A DNA stretch of 64,000 nucleotides from positions 868,001 through 932,000 of the forward strand of contig JAPWJW010000003.1 in assembly GCA_028283825.1 (NCBI GenBank). The letters run 5' to 3'. Both the position numbers and the translations under genes were made by a program. This document shows positions 43,408 to 50,463 of the stretch, piece after piece. The notes beneath the pieces were generated by a model. That model saw only the letters and a list, made by a program, of their open reading frames with translations, was not told the DNA's origin and did not search any database. The stretch is from Azospirillaceae bacterium. Its GTDB lineage: Bacteria > Pseudomonadota > Alphaproteobacteria > Azospirillales > Azospirillaceae. Position 1 is the stretch's first letter; every line of letters begins with the position of its first letter.

Positions 43408-44556
43408 GTGACAGACATGACCCAAGAGCCCCTGTGGCAGCCCAGCGATATTCAAATCCAGGAAGGCGTCGAGAAGGAAGTCGACGGCGACGCGCCGAAG
43501 CGGCGCGGCCGCATTCCCCAGTCCGCCTGGCCCTCCATCCTGGAACGCTATCGCGCCGGCGCCACGCTGTCGGCGATCGCGCGGGAGTTCGACTGCACGC
43601 CCAGCGCCATTTCCTACATCGTCCGCAAGGCGGAGACCAGCGGCGCCCCGGAGGCAGAAGGTACCGACGCCCCCGTTTCGGCCACACCGCCTGAAGCCAC
43701 ACCGGTCGCGGCCGCACCGGTGGTAGACGTGGCCCCGACGGACGCCGCCACGGGCGAAGCCGTCACGCCCCCCGCGCCGGCGCCCAGGGCGCCGCGGGCC
43801 CCCAAGGTTGAAGCCCCCCTGGCACCCGCGCTGCCGCTGGAACAGCCGGCGGTCACCGTGGCCGCCGCTCCGGTCGAGGCCCCGCAGCCTTCCGTCGCCC
43901 CTCCCCCGGCCGGCCGGCCGCCGCGCGCCGCCGGCGAACGTGGCCCCCGCACCGAACGCGGGCCGCGTTCTGCCGAAGGTCGTGAGCCGCGCGAACAGCG
44001 CACCCAGGAGCCGCGCCCCGAGGGTGAGCAGCCGCGCCAGGGCGAAGGCCGCGCCGCCGACGGCAACCGCTTCGGCGGCGACCGTCCGCGGGGCGAGCGC
44101 CGCACCCTGACCGGTGCCGCCGTGGCCAACGCCGCCCAGGAACGCAGCCAGCCGCCGGCCGTCAGCCAGGGCCAGCGCGCCTTCGGCGACCGTCAGCCAT
44201 CCCTGGGTCAGCCCACGGAATCGATGGAGCAGATGCTGGATCGCCCGTACGGCGATCGGCCGGTGGGCACCGAATATCCCTACCGCCAGCAGCAGCGCAA
44301 CCCGGCCCGCCTGGAAGCGGCCGAGACGCCGACGGAGCCGGCGGACCAGCGGATGGCCGGGGCCGCCCAGCGCAGCGCCGAAGCCTACGCCGCCTGGAAG
44401 GCCAACCCGGAAGGCGGCATGCAGGGATTGACCGACGCGCTGCATGAACTGCGCAAGGTCATCGCCCGCATGGAGATCGAGATGTCGGCCAGCCGCAAGG
44501 AAGAAAACGCGGCCCGCCCCATCCCCATCCCCTACCACCGCGCCCAGCGCCGCTGA
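43408..44556 (+). CDS. HTH protein with long disordered body
   Basis: A 382-residue protein. The N-terminal helix-turn-helix (about residues 32-72; PQSAWPSILERYRAGATLSA then IAREFDCTPSAISYIVRKAE) resembles homeodomain-like resolvase/Hin HTHs. The centre (about 80-260) is Pro/Ala then Arg/Glu/Gly-rich and surely disordered; a short helical C-terminus (LTDALHELRKVIARMEIEMS) may mediate oligomerisation. Probably a DNA-binding, perhaps nucleoid-associated or regulatory protein. The start could be GTG 43408 or ATG 43417; neither has a strong binding site. Confidence 0.75.
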   Translation: MTDMTQEPLWQPSDIQIQEGVEKEVDGDAPKRRGRIPQSAWPSILERYRAGATLSAIAREFDCTPSAISYIVRKAETSGAPEAEGTDAPVSATPPEATPVAAAPVVDVAPTDAATGEAVTPPAPAPRAPRAPKVEAPLAPALPLEQPAVTVAAAPVEAPQPSVAPPPAGRPPRAAGERGPRTERGPRSAEGREPREQRTQEPRPEGEQPRQGEGRAADGNRFGGDRPRGERRTLTGAAVANAAQERSQPPAVSQGQRAFGDRQPSLGQPTESMEQMLDRPYGDRPVGTEYPYRQQQRNPARLEAAETPTEPADQRMAGAAQRSAEAYAAWKANPEGGMQGLTDALHELRKVIARMEIEMSASRKEENAARPIPIPYHRAQRR

Positions 44557-44591
44557 CCCGCGGCGGCCTTCCTGGGACAGGATGGGCAGGT

Positions 44592-44637
44592 AAAGAAAAG
44601 CCCCGCCGGATCGCGCATCCGACGGGGCTTTTCTTTT
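44592..44637 (+). terminator. Strong bidirectional terminator
   Basis: AAAGAAAAGCCCCG..CGG and its complement form a long stem with T runs on both sides (CTTTTCTTTT on plus, CTTTTCTTTA on minus). It ends both the rightward HTH gene and the leftward small membrane gene. Confidence 0.9.
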
Positions 44638-44658
44638 AAAGGCTAAAGCTTCGGGGTC

Positions 44659-44853
44659 CTACGACCCCATGGCGGCGCCCAGAATGACGACGGCGCCATA
44701 GAGCGTGGCGAACAGGCTGGCCAGCGCGAGGAAATCCCGTACCAGGCGGCCGCCATTGGCGCCGGCCTGGATCAGCGCACGGCGGCGCAACAGGTTGGTT
44801 TTCGGGGAAAAGCTGATCCCACGCATCGGATGGTCGACCGCGATGTACGCCAT
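44659..44853 (-). CDS. 64-residue single-pass membrane protein, SOS candidate
   Basis: A short protein with a basic N-terminal half (ISFSPKTNLLRRRALIQAG) and one C-terminal membrane helix (about residues 40-61, DFLALASLFATLYGAVVILG), so probably N-in. The ribosome binding site GGAGGGG before the ATG is excellent, and it has its own terminator. Two GTTC-N7-GTTC-type LexA-box candidates lie 71 and 99 bases upstream. I know no family for it. By analogy with small SOS-induced membrane proteins such as Caulobacter SidA it may slow division or alter the membrane after DNA damage; this is inference. Confidence 0.7.
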   Translation of the reverse strand: MAYIAVDHPMRGISFSPKTNLLRRRALIQAGANGGRLVRDFLALASLFATLYGAVVILGAAMGS

Positions 44854-44924
44854 TTACCCCTCCACCTTGCCTGTTCCGGCATCGGGACTGTTCCGCCCAG
44901 CCGTTCATGGGCTTAGTGTTGCCA

Positions 44925-44939
44925 GAACGTTCCGGGAAC
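44925..44939 (-). promoter_or_regulatory. SOS box candidate, proximal
   Basis: Read leftward, GTTCCCGGAACGTTC fits GTTC-N7-GTTC exactly (alphaproteobacterial LexA consensus). 71 bases upstream of the small membrane protein start. Confidence 0.6.
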
Positions 44940-44952
44940 TACAAGAACAAAT

Positions 44953-44967
44953 GTTCTCATCCTGTTC
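44953..44967 (-). promoter_or_regulatory. SOS box candidate, distal
   Basis: On the plus strand GTTCTCATCCTGTTC fits GTTC-N7-GTTC exactly. It lies 13 bases from the proximal box and in the opposite orientation. Further GTTC half-sites follow at 44976 and 44982. Confidence 0.6.
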
Positions 44968-45100
44968 CTTTTTCCGTTCCCGTTCCGGCTCCATCTATTC
45001 CTGGGGGGTCAGGGCGACCTGAGCCCCCAGGCGTGCCCGCACGACTGTTCTTCGTTAGGAACAGCCGCGCGCCGGCAAGGCAGACTCGGGAAGGTGGGCT

Positions 45101-45460
45101 TCAGAGCCCCGCCGCCGCGAACGCGGCCTCATAGCGCTCCGGCTTGAAGCCGGCCATCAGTTGGCCATCCAGATCGAGGATGGGGCGCTTGATCATGGAG
45201 GGCTGGGCCAGCATCAGGGTGATCGCCCTGGGCACGTCCAGATCCTGCCGCTCCGCCTCCGGCAGGGCGCGGAAAGTGGTACCGGCGCGGTTCAGCACCG
45301 TCTCCCAACCCAGCGCGTCACACCAGGCCGCCAGCCGGTCGTGGTCGATGCCCACCGCCTTGTAGTCGTGGAACGCATGGGGGACGCCGCGCGCGGCCAG
45401 CCAGTCGCGGGCCTTGCGCATGGTGTCGCAATTCTTGATTCCGTAAATCGTGATGGTCAC
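45101..45460 (-). CDS. ArsC-family reductase-like protein (YffB/Spx type)
   Basis: A 119-residue thioredoxin-fold protein: ITIYGIKNCDTMRKARDWLA with the single active-site Cys in NCDT, then GVPHAFHDYKAVGID, and the family end MIKRPILDLDGQLMAGFKPE. YffB-like proteins are glutathione-dependent reductases of unclear substrate; arsenate reduction is not implied. The start is GTG 45460 with AAGGGAAG upstream; the frame extends a little further. It follows the NTF2-like gene closely, same strand. Confidence 0.85.
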   Translation of the reverse strand: MTITIYGIKNCDTMRKARDWLAARGVPHAFHDYKAVGIDHDRLAAWCDALGWETVLNRAGTTFRALPEAERQDLDVPRAITLMLAQPSMIKRPILDLDGQLMAGFKPERYEAAFAAAGL

Positions 45461-45473
45461 GGGGGTGCTTCCC

Positions 45474-45857
45474 TTATCCAGCGTGTGTATCGTCAAGCTT
45501 GTCCAGTACAGGGGCGCCGGTGACGAACCAGGCGCGGGTGATGCGTTCGCCCGTCACCTCATAGATCGCCAGCACGTCCAGGGTGCCGGTACCTTCCGGG
45601 AAGGTGCGGGTCACCACCTCGCGGTCCACCACGGTGTTGCCCACGCAGAGACGCTGCACCAGATGGCCGTGCAGGTTGGGCTCCTGGAACCGCGTCACGT
45701 GCCGCGCCCGGATCTCCGCCGCCCCCGACGCCAGCAGCGTGTCGGGATGCTGGTAGATGCGGGCATCGGTTGCCCAATAGGTCATGAAGGTGTCGATGTC
45801 CTTGGCGTTGTAGGCCTGCAACTGGCCGTCGGCGACCTGGTCGGGGGTAAGGGGCAT
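45474..45857 (-). CDS. NTF2-like (SnoaL-type) protein
   Basis: A 127-residue cone-fold protein: ADGQLQAYNAKDIDTFMTYW then ATDARIYQHPDTLLASG, and strands VVDREVVTRTFPEGTGTLDV and LAIYEVTGERITRAWFVTG. Such proteins are small-molecule binders or isomerases with no fixed activity. 13 bases before the ArsC-like gene, so likely co-transcribed. ATG 45872 is an alternative start. Confidence 0.8.
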   Translation of the reverse strand: MPLTPDQVADGQLQAYNAKDIDTFMTYWATDARIYQHPDTLLASGAAEIRARHVTRFQEPNLHGHLVQRLCVGNTVVDREVVTRTFPEGTGTLDVLAIYEVTGERITRAWFVTGAPVLDKLDDTHAG

Positions 45858-45928
45858 CACGCGGGGTCCCATGCAGGAAAAACGATGTCGCGCCCCTTAT
45901 GCGGCAACCGTTCCCCATCGCGCCGCCA

Positions 45929-46762
45929 TCATTCGGCATGGCGCCCATTCGCGATGCCGGCCCGTTGGTCATCCAGCCAACCCGCGGCCCGCACGGCGGC
46001 CACGCTGGTGCGCGCCACCGGCGCCTCCAGCCCCGTGACCAGGCGCAGGCGCAGGTTCCGCCCGTCGCGCACCAGCCCCGCCACGGCGGCCCGCGCCACC
46101 CACCAGGAGCGATGCACCCTCATGCCCGGCACATCGTCCAGTTCGGCGACGGCCTGGTGCAGGGGGATCAACACCAGGGCGGAGCCCAGCGGCGTGTGGG
46201 CGCGCACGTAGTGATCCTCCATGCTGAGCGCCAGCAGATCGCGGCCCAGCGCCGCCGGCAGGCGGGCGAGGAAAGAGGAGGCAGGCGTGCCGGCGGTTTG
46301 CGATTCCGGCGACCCTTCCTGGCCGGCCGGCGACCGGCGCAAATGCCCGGCCACCGCGCCATAGCCGTACGCGCTGCACAGCGCCATCAGCAGCGTCTGG
46401 CCATACCACAGCGGCCAGCCGATGCGGGCGATGGGCCCCGGCCACAGGGTCAACGCCAACAGGCGGCAGGCGATCGCCAAAGGAAGGGCGGCCAGGACGG
46501 CGACCAGTGCCGCCAGGCCCATTCTTTTCCGCCAATCCCAGCCTCGGGCATTAACGAAGGCCAGGCGCAGGACAACCCCCAGGATGGCCGTTCCCAGCCA
46601 CTGCGCCGCCACCCAATAGGCCAGCAGCAGGATCAGCGAGTCGTTATAGAAACTGCCGAACGGGCCGATCAGACCCAGCGCCACGCCCACGACGCTCGCC
46701 AGCGCGAACGCCCGCACCCAGGACCGCCCGTCCCCGAAAACCTGCCGCCAGACGCCGTCCAT
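45929..46762 (-). CDS. Membrane-bound LytTR regulator
   Basis: A 277-residue protein with four membrane helices (about residues 18-150) followed by a cytoplasmic LytTR DNA-binding domain (about 165-265; DLLALSMEDHYVRAHTPLG, VHRSWWVARAAVAGLVRDGR, LRLRLVTGLEAPVART). No receiver domain, so signals are probably sensed in the membrane. Divergent from the hydrolase gene at 46945, which could be a target. Confidence 0.85.
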   Translation of the reverse strand: MDGVWRQVFGDGRSWVRAFALASVVGVALGLIGPFGSFYNDSLILLLAYWVAAQWLGTAILGVVLRLAFVNARGWDWRKRMGLAALVAVLAALPLAIACRLLALTLWPGPIARIGWPLWYGQTLLMALCSAYGYGAVAGHLRRSPAGQEGSPESQTAGTPASSFLARLPAALGRDLLALSMEDHYVRAHTPLGSALVLIPLHQAVAELDDVPGMRVHRSWWVARAAVAGLVRDGRNLRLRLVTGLEAPVARTSVAAVRAAGWLDDQRAGIANGRHAE

Positions 46763-46944
46763 GCCCCCGCCCCGTTCGGGCCACCGTCACGAGTGCCTTC
46801 ATAACACGGATGGCCGCCCACCGGCGAACGGCCACGTCGCCAACTGCCCCCTCGCCCATCCGCGAACCCGTTCGCCCGTTCGCGCACGAGCGGCGGATTC
46901 CCTGGGGAAATCCGCCGATAACGCCAGGATCGCCCTTCACCATC

Positions 46945-47949
46945 ATGGATGTGAACCCCATGCGCCGCCTGATCATGGCCCTATCGTTCTGCCTTGTCCT
47001 GTCCGCCCCCCTGTTGCCCGTCCAGGCCCAGGCCGCCGTGGGCTTCCGCTGGCTGTCCATGCCGGACGGCAGCAACCCACCGGTGGAGGTCGCCATCTGG
47101 TACCCCACCGACGCACCGGCCCAGCCCACCGCCGTGGGCCCGCTGGTACAAACGGTGGCGCCCGACGCGCCGGTGCGCGGCACCGGCCTGCCCTTGGTGG
47201 TCGTGTCCCACGGCAACGGCGGCAACGCCACCGGCCATGCCGACACCGCCTGGGCCCTGGCCGATGCCGGTTTCGTCGTGGCGGCCCTGACCCATACCGG
47301 CGACAATGTGAAGGACCAGAGCCGGGCCACCGACCTGCCCAACCGGCCGCGACAGTTGCGCCTGCTGATCAGCCATATCACCGCCACCTGGGCGGATGTC
47401 GTGGACGGCCATCGGGTGGGCGCCTTCGGTTTTTCCGCCGGTGGGTTCACCGTGCTGGCGGCGGCGGGCGGACAATTGGACCTGGCCGCGATCGGCCCCC
47501 ATTGCGCCGCCCATCCGGATTTCTTCGATTGCCGGCTGATGGCCGCTCGCCCGCCGGCCGGCATGTCGTCCGGCCATCCCATGGGCCGGCCGCGCGTCAC
47601 CCCCGACCCGCGCATCCGCGCCCTGGTCGTGGCCGCCCCCGCCCTGGGTTTCGCCTTCACCGGCGGCGGACTGAAGGACGTGACCGCGCCGGTACAGTTG
47701 TGGCGGGCGGCGGATGACGAGATCCTGCCCCACCCCTATTATGCCGAGGCCGTGCGCCTGGCCCTGCCCACCCCGCCGGAAAGCCATGTGGTGGACCATG
47801 CCCGCCATTTCGACTTCCTGGTCCCGTGCTCCGCCACCCTGGAACAGGCGGTCCCCGCCCTCTGCCAGAGCGAACCCGGCTTCGACCGCGCCGCCTTCCA
47901 CCGCGACTTCAACGCCGCTGTCGTGGCCTTTTTCCAAAGGACGCTATGA
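46945..47949 (+). CDS. Exported alpha/beta hydrolase
   Basis: A 334-residue secreted hydrolase with a signal peptide (about residues 7-30, VQAQA-AV). The core resembles dienelactone or PAF-acetylhydrolase relatives: LPLVVVSHGNGGNATGHAD holds the oxyanion-hole strand, VGAFGFSAGGFTVLAA is the nucleophile elbow (GFSAGG), and HARHFDFLVP carries a likely catalytic His. Substrate unknown. Start ATG 46945 or ATG 46960; both lack a strong binding site. Its stop lies three bases from the convergent HxlR stop. Confidence 0.78.
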   Translation: MDVNPMRRLIMALSFCLVLSAPLLPVQAQAAVGFRWLSMPDGSNPPVEVAIWYPTDAPAQPTAVGPLVQTVAPDAPVRGTGLPLVVVSHGNGGNATGHADTAWALADAGFVVAALTHTGDNVKDQSRATDLPNRPRQLRLLISHITATWADVVDGHRVGAFGFSAGGFTVLAAAGGQLDLAAIGPHCAAHPDFFDCRLMAARPPAGMSSGHPMGRPRVTPDPRIRALVVAAPALGFAFTGGGLKDVTAPVQLWRAADDEILPHPYYAEAVRLALPTPPESHVVDHARHFDFLVPCSATLEQAVPALCQSEPGFDRAAFHRDFNAAVVAFFQRTL

Positions 47950-47952
47950 TGG

Positions 47953-48348
47953 TCACTCGGACGGCGGCGACCGCCGGCGCGAGGTGACGCGGGGCTTCAG
48001 CGCGTCCAGGGCATCGGCGTTGCGGCGCCCCCAGTCGTACAGCATCTCGACCGGTTCGATGAAGCGCTGGCCCAGGGGCGTCAGGCCGTAATCCACGCTG
48101 GGCGGCAGGGTGTCGTGCACGCGGCGTTCCACCAGTCCGCTCTCCTCCATCTCCCGCAGGGTCTGGGTCAGCATCTTCTTGGAGATGCCGGGCAGGCTGC
48201 GGTGCAGGACGCCGGCACGGCAGCGGCCACCATGCAGGGCGTGCAGCGCATGCAGGATCATGCTGGTCCACTTGGCGGTGAAGATCTCAAGCACGCGGCG
48301 GGGGGCGCAATCCTCCCGCCAGTCGTCATCCGGGCTGCCGCTGATCAT
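47953..48348 (-). CDS. HxlR-family transcriptional regulator
   Basis: A 131-residue winged-helix regulator: VLEIFTAKWTSMILHALH, then RAGVLHRSLPGISKKMLTQT with LREMEESGLVERRV as recognition helix and wing start. One cysteine, in CAPRR near the N-terminus, at the position often used for redox or quinone sensing. Divergent from the PRISE-type reductase, so a reductase-controlling role is likely. Confidence 0.9.
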   Translation of the reverse strand: MISGSPDDDWREDCAPRRVLEIFTAKWTSMILHALHALHGGRCRAGVLHRSLPGISKKMLTQTLREMEESGLVERRVHDTLPPSVDYGLTPLGQRFIEPVEMLYDWGRRNADALDALKPRVTSRRRSPPSE

Positions 48349-48354
48349 TGGCTG

Positions 48355-48370
48355 GATACCTTTTGGTGCC
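48355..48370. promoter_or_regulatory. HxlR operator candidate
   Basis: GATACC-TTTT-GGTGCC is an imperfect inverted repeat in the divergent promoter region, close to the GTAYC/GRTAC pattern known for HxlR proteins. It lies seven bases before the hxlR start. Confidence 0.4.
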
Positions 48371-48449
48371 TATGTCCCAAACTGGTGCCGTCTGGACCCG
48401 ACGCCCTGCTTACCTCTAGCCTCCCCCCATCAACAAGGAGCAATGAGTG

Positions 48450-49523
48450 ATGACCGAGACAGCCTTGGTGGTGGGCGCCACCGGTATCGTGGGCCGCGCG
48501 ACGGCCGCACTGCTGGTGGAACAGGGATGGCGGGTGGCGGGACTGTCGCGCACACCGACAACGCAGGCCGGCGTGGCGCCCGTCTCCGCCGACCTTCAGG
48601 ACCCGGCCGCCGTGGCCCTGGCCCTGGCCGACGTGCGCCCCACCCACATCTTCCTGACGACCTGGAGCCGCCAGGCGACGGAGGCGGAGAACATCCGCGT
48701 CAACGCCGCCATGGTGCGCAACGTGCTGGATGCCGTGCGCGCGGCTGCAACGCTGCGCCACGTGGCCCTGGTCACCGGGCTGAAGCACTATCTCGGGCCG
48801 TTCGAAGCCTATGGCAAGGGCAGCCTGCCCCAAACCCCGTTCCGGGAAGACCAGGGCCGGCTGGACGTCGATAACTTCTATTACGCGCAGGAGGACGCGG
48901 TGTTCGCCACCGCCGCCCGCGACGGCTTCCGCTGGAGCGTCCACCGCCCCCACACCATCATCGGCCAGGCGGTGGGCAACGCCATGAACATGGGCACGAC
49001 GCTGGCGGCCTATGCCACCCTGTGCCGGGAGACGGGCCGGCCCTTCCACTTCCCCGGTTCGCCTGCGCAATGGCACGGCCTGACCGACATGACGGACGCG
49101 CGCCTGCTGGCCCGGCACCTGCTGTGGGCCGCCACCACGCCGGCCGCCGCCGATGAGGCGTTCAACGTGGTGAACGGCGACATCTTCCGCTGGAAATGGA
49201 TGTGGGGCCGCATCGCCGACTGGTTCGGGGTGCAGGCCGCCCCGTTCACCGCCACGGACGCGACCGGCATCCTGCCGCTGGAACAACAGATGGCCGGGGA
49301 CGACGCGGCCTGGGCCGCCATCGCCGCCAAGCACAGCCTGGTGGAACCCGACCTGCGCCGCCTGGCCAGCCCCTGGCACACCGACGCCGACCTGGGCCGT
49401 CCCATCGAGGTGGTGACCGACATGTCCAAAAGCCGGCGCCTGGGCTTCACCACCTATCAGGCCACGGACGAGGCCTTTTTCGACCTGTTCCGGGAACTGC
49501 GGGCGAACCGCCTGATCCCTTGA
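48450..49523 (+). CDS. PRISE-like SDR enone reductase
   Basis: A 357-residue extended SDR. NAD(P)-binding TALVVGATGIVGRATAALLV; the PRISE hallmarks TGLKHYLGPFE (Lys) and NFYYAQEDAVF (catalytic Tyr), and a SVHRPHTIIGQAVGNAMNMG stretch. Family members reduce activated C=C bonds (progesterone 5-beta-reductase/iridoid synthase-like). The start ATG 48450 has AAGGAG upstream; a GTG directly precedes it. Divergent from hxlR, which probably controls it. Confidence 0.87.
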   Translation: MTETALVVGATGIVGRATAALLVEQGWRVAGLSRTPTTQAGVAPVSADLQDPAAVALALADVRPTHIFLTTWSRQATEAENIRVNAAMVRNVLDAVRAAATLRHVALVTGLKHYLGPFEAYGKGSLPQTPFREDQGRLDVDNFYYAQEDAVFATAARDGFRWSVHRPHTIIGQAVGNAMNMGTTLAAYATLCRETGRPFHFPGSPAQWHGLTDMTDARLLARHLLWAATTPAAADEAFNVVNGDIFRWKWMWGRIADWFGVQAAPFTATDATGILPLEQQMAGDDAAWAAIAAKHSLVEPDLRRLASPWHTDADLGRPIEVVTDMSKSRRLGFTTYQATDEAFFDLFRELRANRLIP

Positions 49524-49536
49524 GGTTGTTGTGCGT

Positions 49537-49560
49537 CCCTCAGGCGCCGGTCGGAGCCTA
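49537..49560. repeat. Reduced copy D of the structured repeat
   Basis: Begins CCCTCAGGCGCCGG and ends GAGCCTA, matching both ends of the full element without its two internal stem-loops. Like the others it abuts a gene-specific hairpin after a leftward gene. Confidence 0.5.
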
Positions 49561-49583
49561 GCGGCATGAGAAATTCATGCCGC
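49561..49583 (-). terminator. Hairpin containing the AraC-gene stop codon
   Basis: GCGGCATGA-ATTTC-TCATGCCGC (minus strand), a perfect 9-bp stem; the TGA in its first arm is the stop codon of the AraC-type gene. No T run follows. Confidence 0.5.
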
Positions 49584-50366
49584 GGGTGTGGCGTTAGCCG
49601 CTCCCAAATATTCCGTGGGTGACAGGCCCAGGGTGCGGCGGAACATGGCGGTGAAGGCGCTGGGGCTGTCGTAGCCATGCTCCAGCGCCACCTCCAGCAC
49701 GCTGGCGCCGGCCGCCAGGCGCGGCAGGCTGAGCAGCAGGCGCATGCGGCGGCGCCAGTCGCCGAAACCCATGCCGACCTCTCGCTGGAACAGGCGGGCC
49801 AGGGTGCGGCCGCTCATGTGCGCCGATACCGCCAGGCCTTCCAGCGTATCCGGCGCCGACGGGTCGGCGATCATGCGCTGGCACAGGCGCAACAGGCGCG
49901 GATCGCGCGGCAACGGCACGTGCAGATCCAGGCGGGGTGCGGCCAGCAGTTCATCCAGGATCAGGTCCATCACCCGCTGGTCGCGCCCGCCCGCGTCGTA
50001 ATCCAGCGGGATGGCCGTGGCGGCGATGATGGCCTCGCGCAACAGTGGGCTGACGGCGATGACGGCGCAGGCGTCGGGCAGACCACCCCTCGCGTCCGGC
50101 CGCACGAAAACGGTGCGCATGGCGACCGCCCCGGCGATGCGGATTTCATGTTCCACCCCCGCCGGCATCCACACCGCCCGGCCGGTGGGCACCACCCAGC
50201 TGCCGCCGGCGCTGACCACCGTCATCACCCCGGTCAGGGCATGGATCAGTTGGGCGCGATCATGGTCATGGGCCGGGATGTCCTGGCCGTGCGCATAGTC
50301 CCACGCCAGGGCGGCGATGGGCCGGACCGTCGCGTGGCAATCGTGATGGGTGCGGATATTGTCCAT
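49575..50366 (-). CDS. AraC-family regulator with cupin domain
   Basis: A 263-residue protein. N-terminal cupin-like sensor (DIPAHDHDRAQLIHALTGVM, WVVPTGRAVWMPAGVEHEIR) and C-terminal double HTH (LEGLAVSAHMSGRTLARLFQ with REVGMGFGDWRRRMRLL; SVLEVALEHGYDSPSAFTAM with FRRTLGLSPTEYLG). The start at 50366 is set by the cupin; the open frame runs far upstream. Divergent from an efflux operon it probably regulates. Confidence 0.9.
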   Translation of the reverse strand: MDNIRTHHDCHATVRPIAALAWDYAHGQDIPAHDHDRAQLIHALTGVMTVVSAGGSWVVPTGRAVWMPAGVEHEIRIAGAVAMRTVFVRPDARGGLPDACAVIAVSPLLREAIIAATAIPLDYDAGGRDQRVMDLILDELLAAPRLDLHVPLPRDPRLLRLCQRMIADPSAPDTLEGLAVSAHMSGRTLARLFQREVGMGFGDWRRRMRLLLSLPRLAAGASVLEVALEHGYDSPSAFTAMFRRTLGLSPTEYLGAANATPAA

Positions 50367-50385
50367 ATCGCGATGATTGTTGTCC
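50359..50385. promoter_or_regulatory. AraC direct-repeat operator candidate
   Basis: TTGTCC occurs at 50359 and again at 50380, 21 bases apart (two helical turns), the geometry typical of AraC-type sites. It covers the AraC start codon and lies about 80 bases before the efflux operon. Confidence 0.4.
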
Positions 50386-50463
50386 AATGCGCGAGAGAAA
50401 GACAAGAGCCGTTGTGGCTGGATGGGGCCCCTTGGTTCGTCCTTCAACCGGTTGCCCCGCCTC

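Noticed and set aside
45101-45460. Arsenate reductase
   Set aside because: ArsC fold and one Cys are present, but no arsR, arsB or other ars genes adjoin and the pattern is that of YffB-like proteins.
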